This document shows, piece by piece, positions 12,301-20,282 of a stretch of 64,000 nt of DNA (its first letter is position 1; each line of letters begins with the position of its first letter). Source of the stretch: Antilocapra americana. Its lineage: Eukaryota; Chordata; Mammalia; Artiodactyla; Antilocapridae. Below the pieces are notes generated by a model. The model saw only the letters and a program-made list of their open reading frames with translations, was not told the DNA's origin and ran no database searches. The DNA is taken from assembly GCA_007570785.1 (NCBI GenBank), contig ML664173.1, positions 13,487,933 through 13,551,932 on the forward strand, read 5' to 3'. Both the position numbers and the translations under genes were made by a program.

Positions 12301-14703
12301 AGCTAAGAACTTGTAATACCTCGGACTCTCTTCCACCCTCCTGAGTTACTTGACTTTTCTGAAACTCTCATCTCTCTTCATTTCTCTTTCTCCCACCTCC
12401 CATTCATCCACTCTGACCACCATGTTATGCTAGTCCTACCACAAAATGTAGAGAGACTAGCTCAGGGTGGGTTGAATTTGTCTGACCTGCCCACGGCCAC
12501 CCCGTCTTCCTTTTTCAGAACTGGCTGGGCTACACCAAGAAGAGAGCGCCCATTGGCTTCCATCGGGTTGTGGAAATTTTGCACAAGAACAGTGCCCCTG
12601 TCCAGGTAATGGGTCCCAGAGAGAGTGGGGTACACGGTCTTCTAGGAGACCTAACTTTCAGCCTCTTGCTGCTCAGCAATGGGTGACTTGACCTGCTCTG
12701 GTCTTATCTTAAAGGCAGCATAATGGTTATACTGCACCTTGACCTAGAAGAGGCCAGGGAAGGAAGTTCTGCCCAGCCCTTAGAAGTATGATCCGAGACC
12801 ACGCACTCTGAGGAGCGTCTACAGTGTTTAGCCAGAGGGAGGCATACCACTCAAATGACCGAGGAGAACTTAATGAGAAAGGCCGTCAAGGAACAGGGGG
12901 TGCAGGGCGGGGTCAGACCCAGGGCACACCTGTTGCTGGCATGGGGGTCTGGCTCCAAGATGAGAAGGAATAGGCCCCCGCCTTCCTTCCCGGGATAACC
13001 TGGATTACTGCAGAAAGCCTGCCTCATTGCCCATATTGCAGACCCAGTCCTGTGGTTCGTGATGGGAATTGTAGACAGCAGGCACTGACTCTTTGCCTTC
13101 TTCAGGATTTTCCCCTACCTTTCAAAGCTTTGGGTTTAATACGGCTGGGAATCATTAATCAGAAGTACTTGTTTTCACAGATATTACAGGAATATGTCAA
13201 TCTGGTGGAAGATGTGGACACAAAATTGAACTTAGCCACCAAGTTCAAGTGTCATGATGTCGTCATTGATGTGAGTCCCTCAGAAGTGAGAGCCCTGAGT
13301 TAGACCTCAGCGGGCAGTGGGAGGCTTCAGTCTTAGGTCCTAGATCCTGAGGTGCTATGTCAGTTTCCACTCAGTGCATGGTGTGGTCTGGCAAGAGTTA
13401 GTTGGGAGACCAGCTCTCCTATATGATTTTCCCAGTTCTCTGACTGGGTTCTCTCTGCTTTCATAAATTCGTTGCACTTGGAGACTTCATAGAACTAAAT
13501 CGAGCCCTGTAACCTCTGCAGACGTCTCTTCAGTGTGAAGCGCGGTGGGTGCTTAGCCCCACTGTCATCCCACCGCAGCTCCCTGGCTTCTCTCGGAACC
13601 TTGGCTCAGAGTGGGAGAGGCAGAGGGAAAGAGGCCATTCTAGAGAAGGCTGACCAGAGGTTTTTATTGTCATCTCTTTTGGTGATAGACTTGCCGGGAC
13701 CTGAAGGATCGTCAGCAGTTGCTTGCGTACAGGAGCAAGGTGGATAAAGGCTCTGCCGAGGAGGAGAAGATTGATGCCCTTCTCAACAGCTCGGTGAGCT
13801 GCCGCAGCTTGCCCACCAATGGTCTCAGGAGAGAGTTCTCAGAGGAGCGCTGAGCACATGCTCCCAAGGCCTGAACGGGATTGCTGTCAGCCAAGCCTGT
13901 GGCTCTCTTCTTGCTAAGGGTCTCCTATGGGCCTACAGGGCAGAAGCTCTGGTTCAAATGGCAGAAGTCACTCCTGAGACTTAGGGTGGTCTGGGGACCG
14001 GGGGACCGGGGCTGACACTGGTTGTAGTGCTCTGGTCGTTGTTAAACTTACCAGGTAGGAAGGACTAACCACTGGAAGTTAGAAACGAACGTTATAGGAT
14101 CAGAATATGCAAAGTGTAGAGTTTCCTGGGGCTGGATGTGACCTCCCTGTTGGAAGAAAGAAGTAGGTGAAGTAGATTTTAGCTACTTTTTTTTTCAATT
14201 AGTTAATTTATTTTAATTGGAGGATAATTACTTTACAACCGTGTGATGGTTTTTGCTGTACATCAGCATGAATCAGCTGCAGGTATACATGTGCCCCCTG
14301 ACTTTTAGCTGCTCGGGGGACACAGCTGCCCCCTCTCTCATGGCATGGAATTGCTGAGCTTATTGTTAACGTGGGGCTTTGGTCCCAGTTAGATGTTTTG
14401 GAATCTACCACAGACAGGCTAAAGCTAGTGAATCTTTGAATCTTTGTCTTGAGGAGGGCAGAAGCAGAATAAATGCCCTAGATCAGGCTTGTAAGGTACA
14501 GAATAGGTGTTTAATCCATCTCTGAATAAATGAACTCCTCCACGTTAATTTTTTTTTCTCAACCTTCTGGCTCCATACTTCTTTTCCTTACATTACCTAC
14601 CGGGGGTCCTTGTTTTATTGAATTCTGTGTGCCTGTCTGTAGGGGTCCATGAAAACTGATCATTGTTTGTTTTTTTCCCCAGCAAATTCGATGGAAGAAT
14701 TAA
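125..14703 (+). CDS. VIPAS39: VIPAS39 (SPE-39/VIPAR), 3' part of gene: 14 coding exons
   Basis: The protein binds VPS33B to form the CHEVI complex, an endosomal tethering/sorting module related to HOPS/CORVET. It acts at RAB11-positive recycling and late endosomes in apical membrane protein, lysosome-related organelle and collagen-modifying enzyme traffic. Loss in humans causes ARC syndrome type 2 (family knowledge). In the sequence, 14 exons join in phase to 344 codons plus TAA. They start at [10 protein letters not shown] and end at QIRWKN, which matches my recall of human residues about 150-493 of 493. Most of this is the alpha-helical Vps16 C-terminal-type domain that binds VPS33B. Characteristic stretches are [37 protein letters not shown] and [19 protein letters not shown]. 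All introns seen are GT..AG. The first exons and promoter are off the left edge. No disabling change is visible. Confidence 0.97.
490..884 (-). mobile_element. L1 fragment, antisense half of an inverted L1
   Basis: It reads in antisense L1 ORF2 style (start CTCTGTTTACTCCAACACTA, then TTGATTATTGTAGCTTTGTA). It abuts a sense-oriented L1 fragment, the arrangement made by 5' inversion during retrotransposition. It is heavily mutated and has no intact frame. Confidence 0.75.
885..1775 (+). mobile_element. L1 fragment, sense half (ORF2 end and 3' part)
   Basis: It has L1 ORF2-like sense sequence (AAACTATAAAGCTAGAAGAA, AAATCTTTGTGATCTTG, AAGAAGTTTTGTTCTTTGAA) followed by the typical 3' part. Small frames such as 825-1115 are decayed ORF2 remnants, not host genes. 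Confidence 0.8.
1777..2068 (+). mobile_element. CHR-type SINE
   Basis: It starts GGGACTTCCCTGATGGTCCA and continues with tRNA-like GAGAATCCACCTGCC and the CCCCGCTCGCCACAGCTAGA block before an A-rich end. This is a cetartiodactyl tRNA-derived SINE. Confidence 0.85.
2593..2801 (-). mobile_element. Bov-tA SINE, antisense
   Basis: The antisense Bov-tA body runs from GTGTGCTCAGTCGTGTCTGA through CAGGCTCCTCTGTCCATGGA to GGGAAGCCCC. It abuts a sense copy, forming an inverted pair. Confidence 0.9.
2802..2974 (+). mobile_element. Bov-tA SINE, sense, truncated
   Basis: The sense body begins within the tRNA-like part (GGGTTTGATCCCTGGGTC) and ends near CAAAGAGTCAGGCATTAC. It lies about 100 bp upstream of the VIPAS39 exon at 3081. 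Confidence 0.85.
3081..3173 (+). CDS. VIPAS39: VIPAS39 exon
   Basis: 31 codons, [10 protein letters not shown] through GNVITA. The acceptor is CTGGCAG and the donor is GTGAGT. The heptad-like leucines ([14 protein letters not shown]) fit the coiled-coil segment just before the helical domain. A Bov-tA pair lies about 100 bp upstream, and an L1 fragment with a (TA)n run lies about 70 bp downstream. Confidence 0.96.
3245..3475 (-). mobile_element. Artiodactyl L1 3' fragment, antisense
   Basis: GTTTTAGTTTCAGGTGTACAG, then TTCAGATTCTTTTCTCTTGT and GTGCTGTAGGTCCTTGTTG. The same sequence type recurs at about 25175-25350 and 57000-57185. A TA microsatellite has expanded inside it. Confidence 0.75.
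3323..3369. repeat. (TA)n microsatellite
   Basis: 47 bases of uninterrupted TA inside an L1 fragment in a VIPAS39 intron. It is long and pure, so it is likely length-polymorphic. Confidence 0.98.
3862..3895 (+). CDS. VIPAS39: VIPAS39 exon
   Basis: A 34-base exon encoding [11 protein letters not shown] plus the first base of a Glu codon. The acceptor is CCTCTAG and the donor is GTGAGC. The split Glu codon is completed by AG at the start of the next exon. Confidence 0.95.
4403..4505 (+). CDS. VIPAS39: VIPAS39 exon
   Basis: It encodes [20 protein letters not shown] through LLLDLF and then two bases of an Arg codon. The acceptor is CTACCAG and the donor is GTAAGA. This is part of the helical Vps16-C-type region. 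Confidence 0.96.
4639..4780 (+). mobile_element. CHR-type SINE (short form)
   Basis: AGTTCCCTGGTGGCAGTGGT, then CAGTCCCTGGTTGGGGAATG, a CATGTGGCATGACTG end and an A-rich tail. Confidence 0.8.
5590..5635. repeat. CCCT/CCTT pyrimidine tract
   Basis: Simple C/T run in a VIPAS39 intron. Confidence 0.9.
5810..6103 (+). mobile_element. CHR-type SINE
   Basis: GGGCTTCCCTGGGGGTCCAG at the 5' end, GCCCCCGCTCGCCAGAACTG near the 3' end, and an AAATAAATAAAT tail. Confidence 0.9.
6472..6499 (+). CDS. VIPAS39: VIPAS39 micro-exon
   Basis: Only 28 bases. It completes the split Arg codon and encodes FLDRTEELA. The acceptor is TTCCCAG and the donor is GTAAGT. It is too short for ORF-based detection and is placed by phase and by family sequence. 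Confidence 0.93.
6500..7913 (+). other. VIPAS39: VIPAS39 intron, AT-rich
   Basis: AT-rich intron. The only repeat-like piece is a T-rich tract with a short L1-like tail (about 7210-7275). I see no gene or regulatory motif in it. Confidence 0.7.
7914..7987 (+). CDS. VIPAS39: VIPAS39 exon
   Basis: It encodes [20 protein letters not shown] through KTCI and then GG of a Gly codon. The acceptor is TTTGTAG and the donor is GTAAGT. Confidence 0.95.
7988..9626 (+). other. VIPAS39: VIPAS39 intron, no recognised element
   Basis: 1.6 kb with no repeat I can name and no coding signal. The 104-codon open frame at 8364-8678 resembles no known protein and has no flanking splice logic. Confidence 0.7.
9627..9702 (+). 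CDS. VIPAS39: VIPAS39 exon
   Basis: It completes the Gly codon and encodes [19 protein letters not shown] through RQIIIE. The acceptor is TCCCAG. The donor is GAG|GTTAGA, with T at intron position +3, so it is weaker than the other donors of this gene. Confidence 0.94.
10143..10277 (+). CDS. VIPAS39: VIPAS39 exon
   Basis: 45 codons in phase 0, from [17 protein letters not shown] to FYHYTEAE. The acceptor is CCACAG and the donor is GTGCGG. It contains the basic stretch [16 protein letters not shown]. Confidence 0.96.
10882..10923 (+). CDS. VIPAS39: VIPAS39 exon
   Basis: 14 codons, [14 protein letters not shown]. The acceptor is CCCTAG and the donor is GTAGGT, with phase 0 at both ends. At 42 bases, skipping it would keep the frame. 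Confidence 0.95.
11240..11329 (+). CDS. VIPAS39: VIPAS39 exon
   Basis: 30 codons, from [20 protein letters not shown] to DIDALFTTK. The acceptor is TTTTCAG and the donor is GTGGGT, phase 0. Confidence 0.96.
11330..12518 (+). other. VIPAS39: VIPAS39 intron
   Basis: It contains a short sense-oriented bovine L1 3' fragment (about 11688-11800). Nothing else is identifiable. The flanking 11430-11690 and 11820-12250 look like old, decayed interspersed repeat that I cannot classify. Confidence 0.65.
11688..11800 (+). mobile_element. Bovine-type L1 3' fragment, sense
   Basis: GTGGGGGACACATGTATACC, then TTCATGTTGATGTATGGCAG and an AATTAAAAAAAT end, the usual 3' terminus of ruminant L1. Confidence 0.8.
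12519..12605 (+). CDS. VIPAS39: VIPAS39 exon
   Basis: 29 codons, from [19 protein letters not shown] to HKNSAPVQ. The acceptor is TTTTTCAG and the donor is GTAATG, phase 0. Confidence 0.96.
13181..13270 (+). CDS. VIPAS39: VIPAS39 exon
   Basis: 30 codons, from [19 protein letters not shown] to KCHDVVID. The acceptor is TTTCACAG and the donor is GTGAGT, phase 0. Confidence 0.96.
13689..13793 (+). CDS. VIPAS39: VIPAS39 penultimate exon
   Basis: 35 codons, from [20 protein letters not shown] to KIDALLNSS. The acceptor is GGTGATAG, with its pyrimidine tract set back about 8 bases, and the donor is GTGAGC. I recall Tyr at the second position in the human protein where this sequence has Cys; I could not verify that. 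Confidence 0.95.
14192..14305 (-). mobile_element. Bovine-type L1 3' fragment, antisense
   Basis: It has the antisense 3' terminus TTTTAATTGGAGGATAATTA followed by CATCAGCATGAATCAGCTGC. It is short and 5'-truncated. Confidence 0.8.
14683..14703 (+). CDS. VIPAS39: VIPAS39 terminal coding exon
   Basis: It encodes QIRWKN and TAA. The acceptor follows a strong tract (TTTTTTTCCCCAG). The exon continues into the 3'UTR. Confidence 0.95.
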   Translation, partial: QIRWKN

Positions 14704-15680
14704 GTGGCATCAGCTCCCTTGCAACCGGCCTCGTTTCTTAACTTTCCTGCCTGTGAAAGTAGAGAGCGCTTTTCTTGGGAGAGTTACAGCATCACATCAC
14801 TTGGGCCAGACGTCAGCAGGCAGTACCTGCTACCCACGGGGCAGAAACCCGCGCCTGGGCGCTGACAGCCTCAGACCAGTCTTCTGTCCAGGAACTGTCA
14901 CCGAAGGGCCGAGATCTAAAGCCTTGCCTTGTGAGAGAGACTCTTCGTCTGGTGCTCACGTGAAGGTGGAAATTAATTTCTAGGTTGGGCCCATATTGGG
15001 CAAGATAGCTCTTGGTCTGCAGAAAGTGAGGCTCCAGAAAGGAGGTCTCCTAGACCAAGAGGTACAGGTGTCATCGGGCGGCCGCTCCACTCCCCTCTGC
15101 TAATTGTGACCTTGGACTTGGTGCTGGACACTGGCATCTGCTCTGCAGGAGGTCAGCACGGAACCGGAATGGCTGTCTCCCCAGGGGGGCCTCAGGAAGG
15201 GCTGCCCGCCTTGCCGGGACCTGTTGGAGGCGCCCTCACCCCAAACTGTAGAGTCTGCCACTTCATGGCAGAGACGGCCCGCCCCGCCCTGCTGCCCTGG
15301 TCTTACCTTTACAGACAAACTGGGGTTCCTCTTTCCCCGCGCCCCGGGGAGCCTGGTGCGGGAGATGAGGGCACCCTCCTTCCTGTTTCTCCTCCTCCCA
15401 CCCAGGCCCCCCACCTTACGTGAGTGCAAGCGCTCCCTTTCTGCACACACGTCCTCATGTCACTCGGAGCTTCCACACGTTTCACCAGGGCTCACCTCAG
15501 CAGCGTTTCTGGGAGGCTAGCAAGAGGGAGGTTTTGGTTTCGTGGTCGGTTTTTGAGAGGATATTCTGTAATGCCTGTGTCCTGTATTCCTGTACCAACG
15601 AGAGCCTTTCTTCTCCCTGACTGACCTGGGTTTCCCAGACACGCCTAGCCGCCTAATAAAGCCGTTTCTTCCTTGGCGCC
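14704..15680 (+). other. VIPAS39: VIPAS39 3'UTR
   Basis: About 1 kb of unique, GC-rich sequence between the TAA and the AATAAA at 15655. It contains no recognisable SINE or LINE. The open frames inside it (for example at 15106-15423) are GC-driven and show no family features. The end is estimated from the polyadenylation signal. Confidence 0.8.
15655..15660 (+). terminator. VIPAS39: Polyadenylation signal of VIPAS39
   Basis: Canonical AATAAA about 950 bases after the stop codon. A T/G-rich element follows at about 15690-15708 (GGTTGTTTTGTG), as expected downstream of a cleavage site. Confidence 0.85.
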
Positions 15681-16396
15681 TTCTCTTTTCCTCCCGGTTG
15701 TTTTGTGCAGAACCGTAAAATCATTGCCCTGTCCCTTGGGACGGCTACAGCCCCGCCTGGGCGACTGCCTGGGCGACTGCATGCATCGGCCTGTCAGCAC
15801 CTCAGGTTATGGAGTAACAGGGCTTAGGGCAGAGTAGGGCCACGTGCTTAACAGAGGGAATGCCGGCTAAAGACCCAGCGTCTTGTCCCAGCTCTGCCAC
15901 CGACAGGCTGTGTGGTGCTGGACGAGTCCCTTTCTTCCTGGCCTCGTGGTCCTCATCTGTGAGAGGGAGGCACGATTCTCTCAGGGCTTGTGGAAGTCTG
16001 CACTCCTGTGACTGGGGAGTGGGGGAAGTGGTAGGGGGAAAGACGACGCTGGTACAGAGACAGCAGGCTTTCAGGCAGTGTGGTGCTCCGCTGGGGGCAG
16101 TTCTCCCCCAGGAGACGTGTGTCAGTATCTGGAGACACTTCTTGCTGCTTCACTGGAGGGAGCCACTGGCGTCTGGTGGATAGAGGCCAGGGATGCCACT
16201 GAGGAGCCTGCAGGGCACAGGCAGCTCCCTACGGCACAGAATTAGCCTGCCTTCAAAGTCAGTATAGTGCCAGTGAGGAGGAAGCCTGCTCTCGGGATCA
16301 GACTCCATCTTTGGCCCCTCCGCTTTGCATCTGCTCCTTCACTTTGCATTTCCAGGTAACCTCATGTTTGGTGCCCTTCCTGATCAACCCACTTTT

Positions 16397-16669
16397 AAAA
16401 AAAATTTTACTTATTATTTTTGGCCATGCTGGGTCTTCACTGCTGCAAGGGGGCTTTCTGTGGTAGTGGCGAGCGGGGCTACTCTAGTTGTGCATGAACT
16501 TCTCACGGTGGTGGCTTCTTGTCGCAGAGCACAGGCTCTAGGGTGTGTAGTTGCGGTGCATTGGCTTAGTTACTCTGGGATATGTGGGATCTTCCTGGAC
16601 CAGGGGATGAACCCATGTCCCCTGCATTGGCAGGTGGACTCTTAACCACTGGACCACCAGAGAAGCCCC
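16397..16669 (-). mobile_element. CHR-type SINE, antisense
   Basis: TTGGCCATGCTGGGTCTTCA at the left and ACCACTGGACCACCAGAGAA at the right, the inverted form of the cetartiodactyl SINE. Confidence 0.85.
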
Positions 16670-16687
16670 CAGCCCTCTTGCTGTTGA

Positions 16688-16960
16688 AAGTGAAGCAAAA
16701 GTAAAAGTCACTCAATCGTGTCTGACTCTTCGTGACCCCATGGAATTCTCCAGGCCAGAATACTGGAGTGGGTCGCTGTTCGCTTCTCCAGGGGATCTTG
16801 CCAACCCAGGGATTGAACCCAGGTCTCCCACGTTGCAGGCGGATTCTTTGCCAGCTGAACCACCAGGGAAGCCCAAGAATACTGGAGTGGGTAGCCTACC
16901 CCTTCTCTAGTGGATCTTCCAAACCCAGGAATCGAACCAGGGTCCACAGGGGAAGCCCTG
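16688..16960 (-). mobile_element. BOV-A2 SINE (dimeric), antisense
   Basis: A full antisense monomer up to CCACCAGGGAAGCCC is followed directly by a second, partial monomer starting AAGAATACTGGAGTGGGTAG. Two monomers back to back is the BOV-A2 architecture. Confidence 0.85.
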
Positions 16961-17003
16961 CTATTGAAGAAATGGAAGCTTAATTTGCTAAATTGTGCTG
17001 CTG

Positions 17004-17135
17004 AAAGGAATTCCCTGGCGGTCCAGTGGTTAGGAATCCACACTTTCAGTGCCAAGATCCCAGGTTCAGTACTTGGTTGGGGAACAAAGATCCTGCAGGC
17101 TGTGAGGTACAATAAACAGCAACAACAACAAAGAT
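17004..17135 (+). mobile_element. CHR-type SINE (short form)
   Basis: GGAATTCCCTGGCGGTCCAG at the 5' end, ACTTGGTTGGGGAACAAAGA inside, and a (CAA)n-like tail. Confidence 0.85.
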
Positions 17136-17909
17136 TATGCTGAAGTTGTTGGCTGATCTTCAAATAGACACTGGGAACTTAACTAGCATGAGGATTCATT
17201 CAGAGAGGCAGAACCACTGAGAGTATGTAGTCCACCCCTCTGTCTAGTCTCCATGTGGAATTCATTACAAGGTCTTGACCTTGCTCAAGTAATGGCAGCT
17301 GGTTAAAGAGCCTCTGAAAGGTTGTCTTCTCATCTGGCGTTACAGCTGGCAATCCGAAGGGCAGGTGGTGGGGAAGAGAAGGTGGATAAAAAGGGAGGGA
17401 GGGGGAGCCAGAGCCCACGCATGGCCTGGAACCCCTGCCAGTTCTCACCCCTCCAACCTGATGAACGGGTGACCTGCAGGGGCAGCTCCACGGTGGCCTT
17501 TGGCATGCAGCTGAACACGTGTGGCCCAGGAGTGTGAGAAGCTGCAGGAGGACCTAGGGAAGGTATAGCAGTCTCAAGCTCAACCGCTGCCCCCCAGGGA
17601 CGGCGCCGCTCCCAGCCTCGTCCCCCTCCAGTCCTGCAGGGAAAGCTCTCTGGTGGCACACCCTAACTGGAAACAGACAGGGAGAAGGATGCCGGAAAAT
17701 GTAGGTTCACCTAGCCACCGCGTGTGTTAACAAAGCCACAACCAGCAGATCCCCGTTTTCAAGAACGTGTGAGTAAGGATGGATCTCGAATCCAGTGCTG
17801 GTACAAGTAGTCTGTGCCTCCTTGTGCTGAGCTGGGAGGTTTTGAGCTTTGCTTTGCTTTGGATCAGGAAACATCACTTACGACATTCGAGTGGCTCGCC
17901 CAGTGTTCT

Positions 17910-18135
17910 GGGCCTTCCTGGTGGCTCAGTGGTCAAGGATCTGCCTGCAAGGTGGGAGCCGCAGGAAATGTGGGTTTGATCCCTGGTCAGGGAAGAGCCA
18001 CTGGAGGAGGGCATGGCAACCCACCCCAGTAGTCTTGCCTAGAGAATCCTATGGACAGAGCAGCTTACAGTTTACAGTGGGCTACAGTCCATGGGGTTGC
18101 AAAGAGTCAGACATACTTGAAACAACTTAGCACGC
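17910..18135 (+). mobile_element. Bov-tA SINE, sense
   Basis: CTTCCTGGTGGCTCAGTGGT at the 5' end and CATGGGGTTGCAAAGAGTCA near the 3' end. Confidence 0.9.
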
Positions 18136-18341
18136 ACCACAACCCACTGTTCCAGTCTAAGGAAGGGTTTCTTAGACTTGAGACCTCGTTTGCTCTTCAC
18201 CTCAAGTGCTGGAGACTGCTTTTAAAGAGATTGAGAGCAAAGTGACCTAAGAGCCCTCCTAGGGATTAGAGAAGCCAGATACTAAAGACTGCCTTTTGTA
18301 TGATTCCATCCCTTTGAAATCAAGCCTGAATATTCACTGGA

Positions 18342-18602
18342 AGGGCTGGTGCTGAAGCTGACGCTCCAATACTTTGACCTCCTGATGGGAAGCGCTGACT
18401 CACTGGAAAGGATCCCGACGCTGGGAAAGATTGAAGGCAAGGGGAAAAGGGGGCGGCAGAGGATGAGATGGTTGGGTGGCATCACCGATTCAATGGACGT
18501 GCGTTTAAACGGGCAAACTCCAGGAGATGGTGAAGGACAGGGATGCCTGGTGTGCTGCAGTCCATGGGGTCGCAAAGAGTCAGACACGACTTAGCGACAG
18601 GT
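18342..18602 (+). mobile_element. BovB LINE 3' fragment, sense
   Basis: It encodes the C-terminal end of the BovB ORF (LKLTLQYFDLLMGSADSLER, RGRQRMRWLGGITDSMDV), followed by the BovB/Bov-tA-like 3' end. It is 5'-truncated, as most BovB copies are. Confidence 0.88.
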
Positions 18603-19711
18603 GAAATAGCCAGAAAAGGTGATTCCACAGAGACAAGAAAGAGATGTGTTGTTGGCTAGGGCTGAGGGGGTGGGTGTGGGGTAGAAATGCGGAGTAACTG
18701 CTTCATAAGTGTCAGGTTTCCTTTGGAGGGGTATGAAAATGTCTTGGAACTAGAGGTAGTGGGTGAGCAACACTGAATATATCGAACTGTTCACTTTTAA
18801 ATGGCTGTTTTGTGAATTTCACCTCAATAAAATTTTCTCACGGTGATCATTTTTGTGTGTGTGGTGAGAACACTTAAGATCTACTCTTGGCAAATTTAAA
18901 GTAGACAATGCTGTATTGTTACCTATAGTCACCATGGTGTACACCAGATCCCCAGAGTTTATTTTATCCATTGTTTATTGTTTTATTTATTACTATTTAC
19001 GCATTGACTTCCTGAGCACAAAAAGGAGGGGCTTGGAAAGTTAACTCCTGAGTAGTGCTAAGATTTGAACGATATTGGAGTGTGCAAAACAAGAAAAACC
19101 TAGAAGTCCAGGACCTTCTGTTGGGAAAAGGAGGACCCCAGACTGCCCTGGTGTAGTACTCTGAGAAGTAGTGAAGGAATTCATGCCCACATGGGGTAGG
19201 TGTGGAAAACCTCTCGGTGGTGCTGGCCCCTTTAAGACTCCAAGACTGAAGTAACCTGGTAGCTAAGGAGTCATAATGACAACTTTCCCGGGTAATCCTC
19301 CCTGAAAATGTAGTTCTTCCCTTCCAGGACGAGACGTACTGAGGATCAGAGCCATCTTTTCCTCAGTTTGGTTGGTGAGAGATACACATAGAGGGGCTGA
19401 TACATCTCTGGCTTCATTTTCTAAAATCTAGATATCCCTGCCCTAGACAGAGAGAGGATCACGGTATTTAGTTTGGGTTCTTTCCTACCCTGTGGGAAAG
19501 AGAGTTTGGGGAAAAGGGTGAATTTCTGTGAAATGTGGTCTAAGTGTCCAGTCGTATTTCTAAGAGAATGGAAGGGGAAAACATCCTGGCCCAAGAGTGC
19601 CTGTGAAACCCATTGCTCATGGAAATACAGGTGCTGAAAATGTGCCAAGAGCCTATGTGGATCTTGTCCAGGTTTTTCTAGGAATCCAGTGTTCTTGATT
19701 CATGGGTGTAG

Positions 19712-19925
19712 GCTCAATAGTCGCTCAGCCATGTCCACCTCTTCGTGACCCTATGGGCTGTAGCCCACCAGGCTCCTCTGTTCATGCAGTTTTCCAGGCA
19801 AGAATACTGGAGTGGGTTGCCATTTCCTCCTCCAGCGATCTTCCCGACCCAGGGATTGAACCTGCACCTCCTAGATCTCCTGCGTTGCAGGCCGATTCTT
19901 TACTGCTGAGCCACTGAGAAAGCCA
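19712..19925 (-). mobile_element. Bov-tA SINE, antisense
   Basis: TAGTCGCTCAGCCATGTCCA at the left, CTGAGCCACTGAGAAAGCC at the right. It lies about 190 bp upstream of the first NOXRED1 coding exon. Confidence 0.9.
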
Positions 19926-20127
19926 GATTCATGGGTGGTCAGTGCTTAGAAATCCTCCAGGACTCACACTCAGAGAAGTGGATGGGAGCTGCCAGTTTGG
20001 AACTGGGAGGGGGGATGCTGAAGCCACCGTCAGGAGAACCGGGGACTTGGGCACACGCTTCGCTCTTTTTTGGGGGACGGGGTTGAAGTGATTGGCATCT
20101 GTCACTGCAGTAGATGCTGGCTTGGAG

Positions 20128-20282
20128 ATGGACCTGCTAGAGGATCTTGAGACCCTGAAGTTTGAGTCTGGGATTCACGAGGAAGACCACAGCTGGCTGT
20201 ATTTGCTGGGTCGTTCTCATGGCCTGATGACCAAGGCCTGCGCCCACGCAACCTTCTTCTGCAAGCTAGCCCATAATTTGAG
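20128..20282 (+). CDS. NOXRED1: NOXRED1 coding exon 1
   Basis: 51 codons from [10 protein letters not shown] to KLAHNL, plus AG of an Arg codon; the donor is GTACGC. An acceptor-like CACTGCAG ends at 20110, so the exon probably begins at 20111 with 17 bases of 5'UTR, implying an upstream non-coding exon that I cannot locate. Confidence 0.88.

Larger units (their letters stand above)
12606..14682 (+). other. VIPAS39: VIPAS39 last three introns
   Basis: The introns are 12606-13180, 13271-13688 and 13794-14682. They are unique sequence except for an antisense bovine L1 3' fragment at about 14192-14305. No other feature is seen. Confidence 0.7.
15690..20110. other. VIPAS39-NOXRED1 spacer / NOXRED1 5' region
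   Basis: 4.4 kb holding three CHR/BOV-A2 elements (16397-17135), a Bov-tA (17910-18135), a BovB 3' fragment (18342-18602) and another Bov-tA (19712-19925). The NOXRED1 promoter and any non-coding first exon must lie here, but I cannot place them. There is no CpG island. Positions 15700-16390 and 17140-17900 are unique; 18610-19700 shows nothing identifiable. Confidence 0.7.

Noticed and set aside
15106..15423. 105-codon frame in the VIPAS39 3'UTR
   Set aside because: GC-rich sequence gives overlapping open frames on both strands here. None has a recognisable domain and the region precedes the VIPAS39 AATAAA.
16708..17163. 151-codon minus-strand frame
   Set aside because: It is made of BOV-A2 and CHR SINE sequence; many similar frames of 60-150 codons across the window have the same origin.
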